A stretch of DNA of 64,000 bases from Betaproteobacteria bacterium SCN1 (GCA_008923315.1 WBSF01000001.1:310001-374000); one strand, 5' to 3'. Positions 1 to 8,623 are shown, counted from the stretch's first letter. Numbers and translations: made by a program. The notes: a model not told the origin generated them from the letters alone.

Positions 1-751
1 GCGCGCCGATGCCGTAATGCTGCATCAGGTAGAAGATCAGATAGCTGCTGATACTGGCGAGATAGAAGAATTTCGAAAACATCAGCGCCATCAGCACGCC
101 CAGCGCGCGCCGCACCTCGCCGCGCGGCAGCCCGGGGCCGGCGGCAGGCGTGGCCTTCTTCGGCTTGCGGTGCTGGTCGCGATACCACACGCCGACACCG
201 GCCAGCACGATCATCGCCAGCAGCGCGATCAGCGAAAACACGGCCAGACTCTTCTGCCCGTGCGGCAGCACGATCCAGGCCGCGAGCAGCGGGCCGAACG
301 CGGCGCCTGCGTTGCCGCCCACCTGAAAGATCGACTGCGCCAGGCCGTGCCGCCCGCCCGAGGCCATGCGGGCCACCCGCGAGGCCTCGGGGTGGAAGAT
401 CGACGAGCCGCTGCCCACCAGCGCGGCGGCCAGCAGCAGCAGCGGAAAGGTGGTCGCCTGCGAGAGCAGCAGCAGACCGGCAAGCGTGAAGCCCATGCCC
501 AGCGACAGCGAAAAAGGCCTGGGATGGCGGTCGGTGTAGGCGCCGACCAGCGGCTGCAGCAGCGAGGCCGTGAACTGGAAGGCCAGCGTGATCAGCCCGA
601 TCTGCGCAAAGCTGAGATCGAGCCCCTGCTTGAACAACGGGTAGCTCGCCAGCAACAGCGACTGCATCGTGTCGTTCAGAAAATGCGAGAAACTGATCGC
701 GCCCAGCACCTTGAACGCGGTGCGGTCGGCGTCGGCCTGTGCGGTGGTCAT
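1..751 (-). CDS. MFS transporter, fosmidomycin-resistance (Fsr) family, partial
   Basis: The gene runs off the left edge; about 250 N-terminal residues are visible from the ATG at 751. The start region has the family pattern of a conserved SHFLND segment in the first helix, and the GAYTDRHPRP loop between helices 2 and 3 is the MFS cytoplasmic signature. Several hydrophobic helices and GSSIFHPEASR and QVGGNAGAAFGP motifs are typical of Fsr-like drug:proton antiporters of the inner membrane. It is divergent from the AraC-type regulator at 837, with an 85-bp shared promoter region, so that regulator probably controls it. The substrate cannot be told from sequence. Confidence 0.85.
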   Translation of the reverse strand, partial: MTTAQADADRTAFKVLGAISFSHFLNDTMQSLLLASYPLFKQGLDLSFAQIGLITLAFQFTASLLQPLVGAYTDRHPRPFSLSLGMGFTLAGLLLLSQATTFPLLLLAAALVGSGSSIFHPEASRVARMASGGRHGLAQSIFQVGGNAGAAFGPLLAAWIVLPHGQKSLAVFSLIALLAMIVLAGVGVWYRDQHRKPKKATPAAGPGLPRGEVRRALGVLMALMFSKFFYLASISSYLIFYLMQHYGIGA

Positions 752-836
752 GGGCGTGCCCCGGGAATGCGAAGCGCCCAATTTAGGCCTAAGATGACTG
801 TCCGTCTTTCTGGATTCAGGCATACATCTTTTCGAA

Positions 837-1607
837 ATGGACATCGTCGAGCTCGACAGCCAGGGACGGGACCTGGGACATACCCCGGTCAGCGGCAAGG
901 CTGTCGATTACGTTTCCGGCCATGTGGTGCCCCGCCACAGCCACCCCACCTGCCAGCTCATCCATGCGGTGCAGGGCGTCATGGTCGTGTCCGCCCAGGG
1001 CGACCAGTGGGTGGTGCCGCCCACGCGCGGCCTCTGGATGCCGGCCCGCGAAACGCACGGCATCCGCATGGTCGGCGACGTGCAGGTCCGCACCGTCTAC
1101 ATCCGGCCCGACGCCAGCGCCCGTCTGCCGGCGGACTGCCGGGTGGTCGGCATCTCGCCGCTGTTGCGCGAACTGATCCTTGCCGCCATCGACGTGGCGC
1201 AGCCCTACGATCCGGATGCGCGCGACGGCCGCCTGATGCAACTGCTGCTCGACGAAGTGGCCGTGCTGCCCAGCCTGCCGCTGCGCCTGCCGCAACCTGC
1301 CGATGCCGGCCTGCGCGCCATCTGCCGCACCCTGGCCGACACGCCCGACGACGCCTCCACCCTCACCGACTGGGCCGGCCGCCTGGATATCGACGCCAAA
1401 ACCATCCAACGCCGCTTCATTCGCGAAACCGGCATGACCTTTGGCCAGTGGCGCCAGCAGGCGCGCCTGATCGCCGCACTGGAACAGCTCGCTTCCGGCG
1501 CCAAGGTCGTCGACGTCGCGCTCAACCTCGGCTACAGCAGCCCCAGCGCCTTTGCCACCATGTTCAAGCGGCAGTTCGGCGCTTCGCCCAGTGTTTACTT
1601 CCGCTGA
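837..1607 (+). CDS. AraC-family regulator with N-terminal cupin domain (NimR/YeaM-like)
   Basis: 256 residues. The N-terminal half is a cupin-type sensor domain: residues about 20-80 include the HSHPTCQLIHA metal/ligand-binding-like strand and a PTRGLWMP segment common in the YeaM/NimR group. The C-terminal ~100 residues form the two-HTH AraC DNA-binding domain, with RRFIRETGMTFGQWRQQARL and the second-helix region ALNLGYSSPSAFATMFKR. Regulators of this group usually control a divergent MFS exporter, which is the arrangement here. The 3' end overlaps the convergent tag gene by 13 bp. Inducer unknown. Confidence 0.9.
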   Translation: MDIVELDSQGRDLGHTPVSGKAVDYVSGHVVPRHSHPTCQLIHAVQGVMVVSAQGDQWVVPPTRGLWMPARETHGIRMVGDVQVRTVYIRPDASARLPADCRVVGISPLLRELILAAIDVAQPYDPDARDGRLMQLLLDEVAVLPSLPLRLPQPADAGLRAICRTLADTPDDASTLTDWAGRLDIDAKTIQRRFIRETGMTFGQWRQQARLIAALEQLASGAKVVDVALNLGYSSPSAFATMFKRQFGASPSVYFR

Positions 1608-2182
1608 GCCAGCTTCGCCACCGCGCGGTGACGAAAACAGTCCGTCGTATGGTCGTTCACCAGCCCCATCGCCTGCATGTGCGCATACACGATGGTCGAG
1701 CCCACGAACTTGAAGCCGCGCTTTTTCAGATCCTTGCCGATCGTGTCCGACAGCGGCGTGCAGGCCGGCACCTGGCGGATATCCGTCCACGCGTTAGCGA
1801 TGGGGCGGCCATCGACGAAATTCCAGAAGTAGGCGTCCAGCCCGCCGCCCGACTCGCGCAGCGCCAGCGTCGCGCGCGCATTCGTGATCGTGGCTTCGAT
1901 CTTCAGCCGGTTGCGCACGATGCCCGCGTCCGCCATCAGCCGCGCCACGTCCACCTCGGTGTAGCGCGCGATGCGTTCCGCGTCGAAATCGTGGAACGCA
2001 CGACGATAGCCTTCGCGCTTCTTCAGGATCGTGAACCACGACAGCCCCGCCTGCGCGCCTTCCAGCGTCAGCAGCTCGAACAGCGCACGCTCGTCGTGCA
2101 GCGGCACGCCCCATTCCTTGTCGTGGTAGGCGCGGTAGAGCGGATCGGGGCTGCACCAGGCACAGCGGGTTTTATCGGTCAT
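1595..2182 (-). CDS. tag: DNA-3-methyladenine glycosylase I
   Basis: 195 residues, the normal Tag length. It removes 3-methyladenine from alkylated DNA in base excision repair. The N-terminus has CAWCSPDPLYRAYHDKEWG, including a zinc-ligand cysteine region and the conserved YHDxEWG. The EGAQAGLSWFTILKKR and FKFVGSTIVYAHMQA segments are family hallmarks, and the C-terminal NDHTTDCFRH completes the zinc site. The ATG at 2182 was chosen because homology starts at MTDKTRCAWC; the frame stays open upstream to about 2308. Its stop lies inside the 3' end of the convergent AraC gene. Confidence 0.95.
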   Translation of the reverse strand: MTDKTRCAWCSPDPLYRAYHDKEWGVPLHDERALFELLTLEGAQAGLSWFTILKKREGYRRAFHDFDAERIARYTEVDVARLMADAGIVRNRLKIEATITNARATLALRESGGGLDAYFWNFVDGRPIANAWTDIRQVPACTPLSDTIGKDLKKRGFKFVGSTIVYAHMQAMGLVNDHTTDCFRHRAVAKLAQRK

Positions 2183-2535
2183 GGGCGTAAGAGTAAATGC
2201 TCGGGCATTTTGACACCATGGCCCAATGCGGATGCCGGTTAGATCAATTCGGGCCGCAAAGAAACTATGCGGTGGGTCGGCCAGCGTAAGGGAGGAGCGC
2301 GGCTGCAATTCGGCCGAAGCGGCCAGCGAGTTCTCAACTAAGGTGGTCCGCTATGCGTTCTTGATCAGTCATTGATCAAGAGTTCACGCCCAGAGACTGC
2401 TTTCAATCCAGCGAGTGCGGATGCTCAACCCTGAGCCTCCATTCTTCGCTGAAGATTCAGGACTCATTCGTGCCGTAACATTTGTACGATTGACAAACTC
2501 TCAAACAACCAATTAGAGTCGCCCAACATTACGGC

Positions 2536-2645
2536 ACGCGCAACGCACGCGCGCCGACCTTGCGGCAGAACAAACAATTCTAAGCAACACGCGAAGGGGA
2601 GGGGGAACCATGTCGAACGGGATGCGTTCGTGCGCGCAAGGCGTG
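2536..2645 (+). repeat. RHS leader repeat, upstream copy
   Basis: Degenerate duplicate of the sequence just before and into the RHS start at 3002-3105. Both copies share GCGCAACGCACGCG, a GCCGAC(C/T)TTGCGG segment, a purine-rich Shine-Dalgarno stretch (GCGAAGGG), an ATG about 6-9 bp later, and GCGTTCGTGCGCGCAAGGCG inside the first codons. The spacing is kept, so the copies arose by duplication or recombination of the leader. Confidence 0.75.
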
Positions 2646-2744
2646 CGGGGGGTCGACCAAAGTCGTTATCACTCAGTACCGCTTAGTGCGCTTTGGAATA
2701 CGTTATTGCAAGACCTGACCCCGAAGCTTCCATGCAAGACCTGA
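2610..2744 (+). pseudogene. Truncated RHS N-terminal leader ORF
   Basis: A 44-codon frame starting at the ATG of the upstream leader copy, with a good purine-rich ribosome-binding site. Its first residues (MRSCAQG) match the RSCAQG near the N-terminus of the RHS protein at 3074, then the similarity ends and the frame stops in the 26-bp tandem repeat. Best read as the decapitated 5' end of a lost RHS gene. Confidence 0.5.
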
Positions 2745-2759
2745 CCCCGAAGCTTCCAT
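2708..2759 (+). repeat. Two tandem copies of a 26-bp repeat
   Basis: Positions 2708-2733 and 2734-2759 are identical 26-bp units containing AAGACCTGACCCCGAAGCTT. The CTGACCCC core resembles the GGGGCCAGACACG string at 7973, as seen around REP-like palindromes in proteobacteria. No gene function is implied. Confidence 0.8.
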
Positions 2760-2898
2760 GCACCCGGCCAGCCTCTTGCAGGTGAAGCAGCAAGTGCTGA
2801 AATCGCACCTCGACGAAGTCGCCCCCGTCGTGCAGAAGCTGCTGAAGAACACCGACCCGGAGAAGACGGCGACGCTGCTGACGCGGTTGAACGGCTGA
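2758..2898 (+). CDS. Short hypothetical ORF (46 aa), possibly a gene remnant
   Basis: Begins at the ATG at the end of the tandem repeat and ends at a TGA at 2896-2898. The peptide is helical and charged (QVKQQVLKSHLDEVAPVVQK), unlike random translation, so it may be the C-terminal end of a lost gene. I do not recognise the family and see no convincing ribosome-binding site. Low confidence that it is expressed. Confidence 0.25.
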   Translation: MHPASLLQVKQQVLKSHLDEVAPVVQKLLKNTDPEKTATLLTRLNG

Positions 2899-3001
2899 CG
2901 CCACGTCCGTACTTGGCCGGCATGGCCGACAGCGGACTGACAGTCCGTCAGGCTTGACGAATCCCGGATCACCCGGCTAAGGTCCGGCCCATACCCACGG
3001 C

Positions 3002-3105
3002 CCGCGCAACGCACGCGAGGCCGACTTTGCGGAAAAAAGCACATTTCGACAATGAGACGCGAAGGGAGTGGGTATGGCTGGGGGGCGTTCGTGCGCGCAA
3101 GGCGC
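3002..3105 (+). repeat. RHS leader repeat, downstream copy (at the RHS start)
   Basis: Second copy of the leader described at 2536-2645, here in front of the intact RHS gene. It supplies the GAAGGGAG ribosome-binding site (3061-3068) and the first codons. Confidence 0.75.
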
Positions 3106-6100
3106 ACAGAAAACAAATCGACTCAGTTCTGACCCAGCATTAAAAAATGATGATCTGCAGAAGCCAACTTTTAGTAAGTTGAGCCTCACTCAGAGATTTG
3201 CTTTGCCTTTGCTTCTATCGGTTTTCTGTTTATTTTCTGCGCATGTCCAAGCAGCACCGCAATATTACTGGTGGAACCAGAGCGGTTTTAATTGCTTAGG
3301 CTCTTATAGTCCGGGTGGTCCCTCATTCCATACAGACTCGTTGCAAGGGACAATTTCCTTAACGTTGCAAAAGTCAGTAGAAACAAACTTGGCGAACCCA
3401 GGCTGGTGTATCACTTTACTATTCCTCCAGCCTTCTGGATCACCCTATTATGATGAGAGCTATGCCCCTTATTCTTGGGCAATTCCTGTAAGTGGGCAAA
3501 CAGGTCCGGGTGGAGGGTATAGATTCTTCGATGACATGATTCGTGTTCAAGATGCGAATCTAGAGCCTAAGAATGCAGGCCCATCTTGCGACCCGGTTGG
3601 GAACCCCATAAATCCCGGTGTGGGTAACAAATTTGAAGTCATTACGGATTACATAGATGGTGCAGAAAGCGTCGATCTAAATTTTCATCGCATATTCAAC
3701 AGTCTAAGTCTATATGTGGCTCACGATTTAGGCTGGGGTTGGATCCACTCTTATTCTTCACGTCTAGCACTTTCTCCTGCTGGCCAAACGGCTTCCGTAT
3801 CTAGGTACGACGGAAAAGTATTTGTATTTAGGTTACAGAATGACATCTGGCGCCCTGACGCCGACATTCCCGACCGTCTAGTTGAGTTGAAGGACGGTTC
3901 GGGCCTCCGCACCGGCTGGCAATACGTTGTAGGCTCCGACGACGCCGTCGAGACCTACTCTGCATCGGGTCGTCTGTTGTCCATTGCCGACCGCGCGGGC
4001 CGCATGCAGGTTCTGACCTACGACCTCCCGGCTTCCGCAGGCGGAGACGACGACCCGGACACCCTCGACGCCGTAGTCGACGCCGCCGGTCGTTCCCTGC
4101 ACTTCACCTACGACGCCCACAAGCGCATCGCCACCGTAGCGGACCCTTCCGGCGGCGTCATCGCGTACGGCTACGACAGTGTCGGCAACCTCGTTTCCGT
4201 TCAATACCCTGATGGTCGTTCCAAGACCTACCACTACAACGAACCCGCGCACACCGCCGGCGCCAACCTCCCGCACGCCCTCACCGGCATCACCGACGAG
4301 AACGGCGACCGCTACGCCACCTATGCGTACGACGCCGCCGGCCGCGCCGTCTCCACCGCCCACGCCGGCGGCGCGGATTCGTACACCCTGAGCTACGGCC
4401 CCGCCAGCACCACCGTCACCGACCCCCTGGGCGCCCAGCGGGTCTATGGCTTCACCACCGTCCTGGGTGTAGTGAAGAGCACCGGCCAGTCCCAACCCGG
4501 CGGCTCAGGCTGCGGTCCCGCGTCCTCGTCCGTCGCCTACGACGTAAACGGCAACGTCGCCCGTCGCACCGACTTCAACGGCCACACCGCCTGCTACGCC
4601 TGGAACCTGACCCGCAATCTGGAGACCGCCCGTGTAGAAGGCCTCGCTTCCGGCGTCGCCTGTCCCGCCAACCTTGCGACCTACACCCCCGCCCCCAACA
4701 GCGCCGAACGCAAGATCCTCACCCAATGGCACGCCAGCTTCCGCCTGCCGACCCAAATCACCGAAGCCGGCCGCGAGACCACGATGGTCTACGACAACCG
4801 CGGCAACGTCACCAGCCGGACCGTCAAGGACACCGCCACCGGCCAGACCCGCACCTGGACCACCGCCTACACCTACCACCCCAGCGTCCCCGGCGTCGTC
4901 GTGCAGAAGATCGAAGACGGCCCCCGCACCGACGTCGGCGACCTCACCACCACCGACTACTACCCCATCGACGAAACTTGTGTTGGCGGCCACCTCGGCT
5001 GCCGCGGCCAGATCAGGCAGATCACCAACGCCCTCGGCCACCTCACCGCCTACGACGAATACGACCCCCACGGCCGCCTCCTCAAAACGACCGACCCCAA
5101 CGGTCTCGTCACCACCCTGACCTACAGCCCGCGCGGCTGGCTCACCAGCCGCAGCGTCGGCGGCGAGACCACCGGCTTCGACTACGACGGCGTCGGCCAG
5201 CTCGTCAAACTCACCCGGCCCGACGCCAGCTTCGTCCAGTTCGAATACGACCCCGCCCACCGCCTGACCGCGATCGTCCAGCAGGACGGCAGCCGGCTCG
5301 CCTACACCCTCGACCCTGCCGGCAACCGCATCCACGAGGCCATCACCGCCCCCGGCGGCGGGGCCGCCCTCTATAGCCGCAGCCGCACCTTCGACGCCTT
5401 GGGCCGCCTGTGGCAGGACATCGGGGCCTACAACCAGACCGTCACCTACGAATACGACGCCCAGGGCAACCTCAGGCAGACCGACGGCGCCCGCACCGAC
5501 GTGGCCGACCTCACCGCCCACGGCTACGATCCACTGGACCGCCTCGTCCAGACCTTGAACGCCGACGGCGGCGTCGAACAATACCGGCCCAACGCCCTCG
5601 ACCAGACCACCCAGGTCGTCGACCCCGCCGGCCAGAGCACCGTCCATACCCATAACGCCTTCGGCGACGTCGTCCAGACCCAGAGCGCGGATACCGGCGT
5701 CACCGCCCGCAGCTTCGACGAGGCCGGCAACACGAAGACCGAGACCGACGCCCGCAATGTGACCGTGACCTACACCTGGGACGCCCTGAACCGGCTGACG
5801 AAGAAGGAAAGCAGCCAGAGCGGCAGCCCGGTCTACACCTACCAGTACGACACCTGCCTGAACGGCAAGGGTCGGCTGTGTTCCACCCAGCGCGACGGCA
5901 GCCTCGACACCTATTTCAATTACGATGTGCAGGGCCGGCTCGCCTACCGCTTCAACTTCGGCAGCAGCACCTCCACCATCGGCCATACCTGGCGGCCCGG
6001 TGGCCAGCCGCAGACCGTCGTCTACCCCGGCAGCCGCACCGTCATCTACGGCTACGACGCCCAGGGCCGCATCAGCCAGGTCTCGACCGCCGTCGGCAGC

Positions 6101-7345
6101 CACCCCGCCGTCGTCCTGGCCGGCAGCTTCGTCCACGGCGCCTTCGGCGGCCCGCTCGGCTTCCAGTACGGCAACGGCCAGACCGTCCAGACGAGCCTCG
6201 ACGCCGACTATCGGCCGACGCACCGCCACGACGGCCCCTACGACGTCCACTACGGCCGCGACCCCGCCGGCAACATCGGCCAGCTCACCGAAGGCGCCTT
6301 CCAGACCACCTACGGCTACGACGCCACCGGCCGGCTCGTCTCCGCGCTGGACACCGCGACCGGCAGCTTCGGCAGCCTGGCGTGGAGCTACGACCAGAAC
6401 GGCAACCGCCAATCGGAGACCCGCAACGCCGGCACCATGCCCTACGTCTACAGCCCGCCGAACTGGCTGCATCAGAAGGGGGCCGAGACCCGGTCAAGAA
6501 GCGCCAGCGGCAATACGCTGAGCCTGAGCGGCGTCACCTTCGCCTACGACGGGTTCGACCGGCTCGTCACCAGCACCACTGCGTCGGAGACGACCACCTA
6601 CAGCTACAACGCCCTGGGCGAGCGCATCCGGAAACAGAACCAGAACGGCCTGTCGAGGATCTTCCACTACGGCCCCGATGGCGAACTGTTGTACGAACGG
6701 GATCAGCAGGGGAACACGAAGGAGTATGTGTGGCTGGACGGACGACCGATTGCGAGGATCGACAACGGCACGGCGATCTACTACTACCACGTCGATCACC
6801 TGGGGACGCCGCAGGCGATGACGAACCAGGCGGGCACAACAGTCTGGCGGGCGGATTACGAGCCGTTCGGGAAGGCGAACGTCACCACATCAACGGTCGA
6901 GAACAACCTCCGATTCCCGGGGCAGTACTTCGATCGGGAGACGGGGCTGCACTACAACTACTTCAGGGATTACGACCCGACGACGGGGCGGTACATCGAA
7001 GCCGATCCGATTGGGTTGGATGGCGGGATGAATCTCTATGCTTATGTGGAGGGGAATCCGTTAATTTATGTTGATCCGCTGGGGTTGAAGGGTGGGCTTT
7101 TCGGAAAGTTATTGGAAGAGCTAATACCTGAGTCTATCGAAACGACTGTGGGCAAAGGAAGAGGTGCCAAGTGCGCCACAAATTTATGCAAGAAGAAACC
7201 GAGCAATCTCAGGATCATTGAAGAATGCGCAATCCAAGCCAAACCTTCTGATTCAGGTTTTAGCGGGGGCATCTTGAATGAGTGTATCGAGACCTGTAAA
7301 GAGTTACTCAAGAAATGTGACCCAGATAATTGCGAGGACAAGTGA
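3074..7345 (+). CDS. Secreted RHS/YD-repeat polymorphic toxin-like protein
   Basis: About 1423 residues. The ATG at 3074 follows GAAGGGAG by 6 bp; an in-frame GTG at 3068 and a TTG at 3178 are alternatives. A hydrophobic segment ending AHVQA near residue 62 looks like a Sec signal peptide with an unusually long leader. A DUF6531-like start (GNPINPGVGNKF) is followed by many YD repeats and the RHS core end YFRDYDPTTGRYIEADPIGL and VDPLGL. After DPLGL comes an 85-residue unique tip with seven cysteines, the usual place for a toxin domain in this family. The DNA is mosaic: AT-rich N-terminus, very GC-rich repeat core, AT-rich tip (from about 7088). No PAAR or VgrG gene is nearby, so Sec export is more likely than type VI loading. 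Tip activity unknown. Confidence 0.85.
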   Translation: MAGGRSCAQGAQKTNRLSSDPALKNDDLQKPTFSKLSLTQRFALPLLLSVFCLFSAHVQAAPQYYWWNQSGFNCLGSYSPGGPSFHTDSLQGTISLTLQKSVETNLANPGWCITLLFLQPSGSPYYDESYAPYSWAIPVSGQTGPGGGYRFFDDMIRVQDANLEPKNAGPSCDPVGNPINPGVGNKFEVITDYIDGAESVDLNFHRIFNSLSLYVAHDLGWGWIHSYSSRLALSPAGQTASVSRYDGKVFVFRLQNDIWRPDADIPDRLVELKDGSGLRTGWQYVVGSDDAVETYSASGRLLSIADRAGRMQVLTYDLPASAGGDDDPDTLDAVVDAAGRSLHFTYDAHKRIATVADPSGGVIAYGYDSVGNLVSVQYPDGRSKTYHYNEPAHTAGANLPHALTGITDENGDRYATYAYDAAGRAVSTAHAGGADSYTLSYGPASTTVTDPLGAQRVYGFTTVLGVVKSTGQSQPGGSGCGPASSSVAYDVNGNVARRTDFNGHTACYAWNLTRNLETARVEGLASGVACPANLATYTPAPNSAERKILTQWHASFRLPTQITEAGRETTMVYDNRGNVTSRTVKDTATGQTRTWTTAYTYHPSVPGVVVQKIEDGPRTDVGDLTTTDYYPIDETCVGGHLGCRGQIRQITNALGHLTAYDEYDPHGRLLKTTDPNGLVTTLTYSPRGWLTSRSVGGETTGFDYDGVGQLVKLTRPDASFVQFEYDPAHRLTAIVQQDGSRLAYTLDPAGNRIHEAITAPGGGAALYSRSRTFDALGRLWQDIGAYNQTVTYEYDAQGNLRQTDGARTDVADLTAHGYDPLDRLVQTLNADGGVEQYRPNALDQTTQVVDPAGQSTVHTHNAFGDVVQTQSADTGVTARSFDEAGNTKTETDARNVTVTYTWDALNRLTKKESSQSGSPVYTYQYDTCLNGKGRLCSTQRDGSLDTYFNYDVQGRLAYRFNFGSSTSTIGHTWRPGGQPQTVVYPGSRTVIYGYDAQGRISQVSTAVGSHPAVVLAGSFVHGAFGGPLGFQYGNGQTVQTSLDADYRPTHRHDGPYDVHYGRDPAGNIGQLTEGAFQTTYGYDATGRLVSALDTATGSFGSLAWSYDQNGNRQSETRNAGTMPYVYSPPNWLHQKGAETRSRSASGNTLSLSGVTFAYDGFDRLVTSTTASETTTYSYNALGERIRKQNQNGLSRIFHYGPDGELLYERDQQGNTKEYVWLDGRPIARIDNGTAIYYYHVDHLGTPQAMTNQAGTTVWRADYEPFGKANVTTSTVENNLRFPGQYFDRETGLHYNYFRDYDPTTGRYIEADPIGLDGGMNLYAYVEGNPLIYVDPLGLKGGLFGKLLEELIPESIETTVGKGRGAKCATNLCKKKPSNLRIIEECAIQAKPSDSGFSGGILNECIETCKELLKKCDPDNCEDK

Positions 7346-7347
7346 CA

Positions 7348-7848
7348 ATGCAGAACGTAAATAAACGTGGACTATTGTTTGGTCTTGTGTTTCTGGTTTG
7401 TGTGCCGTACTTGCTCTCTATTTTTGGTTTGATTCTTGGAATGCCAAAAATATGCGAGCCTGAATCCCTTGAATGCATTGCTAATCGCCGCATTCTTATA
7501 TGGACAGTTTTTTATTTGGCTATTGGAATGCTTGCAAGCTGGTGGGGCTTCAAGGAACGTAAATATTGGCGTGTGGCGATTTGGATTTTCTTATTTTTTT
7601 CAACTGTTGCTGTTGTCTACGACTTCTACCGGTCTCCTGGGGCATCGTTTTTGGAAACAGTTCAAATTAAGTTGTATTCCTTCCAGATGCTCTTTGAGAA
7701 AGGTGAGGCGAAAACAGGCTTATTCTTGTTTTGGAAAGATTTCTTGAATCCAGTGTTTCTGTTATTGGTTGCCTTAGTTGCCACAGCGAACAACAACGAG
7801 AATCAAACGGGCAGACTCGCAATAAAAAATGAACGCGGCTCCCGTTAA
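7348..7848 (+). CDS. Putative membrane immunity protein for the RHS tip
   Basis: 166 residues starting 2 bp after the RHS stop. It has about four hydrophobic segments (residues ~8-30, ~48-66, ~75-95 and near 140-155). The AT-rich composition matches the toxin tip and differs sharply from the flanks, so the pair probably moved together. An adjacent small gene after an RHS tip is normally its cognate immunity gene. I recognise no named family; the role is inferred from position. The multi-pass structure would fit a tip acting at or across the inner membrane. Confidence 0.55.
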   Translation: MQNVNKRGLLFGLVFLVCVPYLLSIFGLILGMPKICEPESLECIANRRILIWTVFYLAIGMLASWWGFKERKYWRVAIWIFLFFSTVAVVYDFYRSPGASFLETVQIKLYSFQMLFEKGEAKTGLFLFWKDFLNPVFLLLVALVATANNNENQTGRLAIKNERGSR

Positions 7849-7860
7849 CAACCGCCAGCA

Positions 7861-7882
7861 CGTAGGACGGATTAGCGCAGCG
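7861..7882 (+). repeat. Half of a REP-like element
   Basis: GTAGGACGGATTAGCGCAGCG matches the left half of a REP-type palindrome common in beta- and gammaproteobacteria; the expected right half (TAATCCGCC-like) is missing and RHS coding sequence starts instead. This marks a recombination joint. Confidence 0.4.
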
Positions 7883-7886
7883 GCTG

Positions 7887-7943
7887 CATTACAGCTACTT
7901 CAGGGATTACGACCCGACGACGGGAAGATACATTCAGGCATGA
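7887..7943 (+). pseudogene. Orphan RHS core fragment
   Basis: Translates to HYSYFRDYDPTTGRYIQA and a stop, nearly identical in protein and DNA to the RHS core end at about 6953-7003. It has no start and no upstream core. Such stranded core ends are what tip replacement by recombination leaves downstream of the active toxin/immunity pair. Confidence 0.75.
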
Positions 7944-7987
7944 TCCCATGCAGGCAAAACGTGCAGGCAAAAGGGGCCAGACACGAT

Positions 7988-8023
7988 TATTTATCGTTAC
8001 GTGATCCAACGACAGGTATGTAG
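7988..8023 (+). pseudogene. Second, more decayed RHS core fragment
   Basis: A short frame reading YLSLRDPTTGM then stop, where RDPTTG matches the RDYDPTTGRY core motif. Only a few residues remain, so the match is suggestive; its position just after a clear orphan core supports it. Confidence 0.4.
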
Positions 8024-8163
8024 CGAATAACAGGCCTCGTTTGCCCAGATGTCTACCGGCCGCAAAGGCCGAAATCCCGACACTGTCGAATCCGCTACTT
8101 CCATCTGTCGTACAGTCAGTGCCTGCACTGACGCAGCCTTCCCCTTTCCACCAGGAGCCTGAC

Positions 8164-8610
8164 ATGTCCGACCGTACCGTTCGCCTGCATCGCGTCATCC
8201 GTGCCACCCCCGACAAGCTTTACCGGGCCTTCACCGAGGCCGGGGCGCTGGCCAAGTGGCTGCCGCCGTATGGTTTCACCTGTACGGTGCATCAGCTCGA
8301 TGCCACGGTGGGCGGGTCGTTCCGGATGTCTTTCCGCAACTTTTCGACCTGCAATGAACATGCGTTCGGCGGCGAATATCTGGCGCTGGTGCCGCATCGC
8401 CTGATCCGCTACACCGACCGTTTCGACGATCCGAATCTGCCCGGCGTGCTCGAAGTCACGGTGAGGCTGGAGCCGGTGTCGTGCGGCACGGCGCTGTCGA
8501 TCGAGCAGGCGGGCATTCCCGAAGCGATTCCACTGGAGATGTGCTATCTCGGCTGGCAGGAATCGCTGGCGCAGTTCGCCGCGCTGGTGGAGCCGGACAT
8601 TCCCGGCTGA
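8164..8610 (+). CDS. SRPBCC-domain protein (AHSA1/START-like)
   Basis: 148 residues. The start at 8164 follows CAGGAG by 6 bp. It opens with the AHSA1-type pattern VRLHRVIRATPDKLYRAFTEAGALAKWLPP, then GGSFRMSF, GGEYLALVPHRLIRYTDRF and a C-terminal amphipathic helix with GWQESLAQFAALVE, one full helix-grip ligand-binding fold. Such small cytoplasmic proteins bind hydrophobic ligands or assist detoxification; the ligand is unknown. It stands alone and converges on the methyltransferase gene. Confidence 0.85.
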   Translation: MSDRTVRLHRVIRATPDKLYRAFTEAGALAKWLPPYGFTCTVHQLDATVGGSFRMSFRNFSTCNEHAFGGEYLALVPHRLIRYTDRFDDPNLPGVLEVTVRLEPVSCGTALSIEQAGIPEAIPLEMCYLGWQESLAQFAALVEPDIPG

Positions 8611-8623
8611 ACCCGATCTGGTC

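Larger units (their letters stand above)
2309..3067. other. Gene-poor region of RHS leader debris
   Basis: This 759-bp stretch holds no intact gene. It contains an inverted GTGCCGTAA/TTACGGCAC pair about 50 bp apart (near 2469 and 2529), a first copy of the RHS leader, a 26-bp tandem repeat and two very short open frames, each listed separately. The layout suggests an earlier RHS gene here was mostly deleted, leaving its 5' leader. Confidence 0.6.

Noticed and set aside
2708..2759. CRISPR array
   Set aside because: Only two directly adjacent copies with no spacers.
4505..6472. 655-codon open frame on the minus strand inside the RHS gene
   Set aside because: Valine/glycine-rich, no domain, and complementary to GC-rich YD repeats; a shadow of codon bias.
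3880..6700. DNA tandem repeats in the RHS core
   Set aside because: These are degenerate protein-level YD repeats, not nucleotide repeats.
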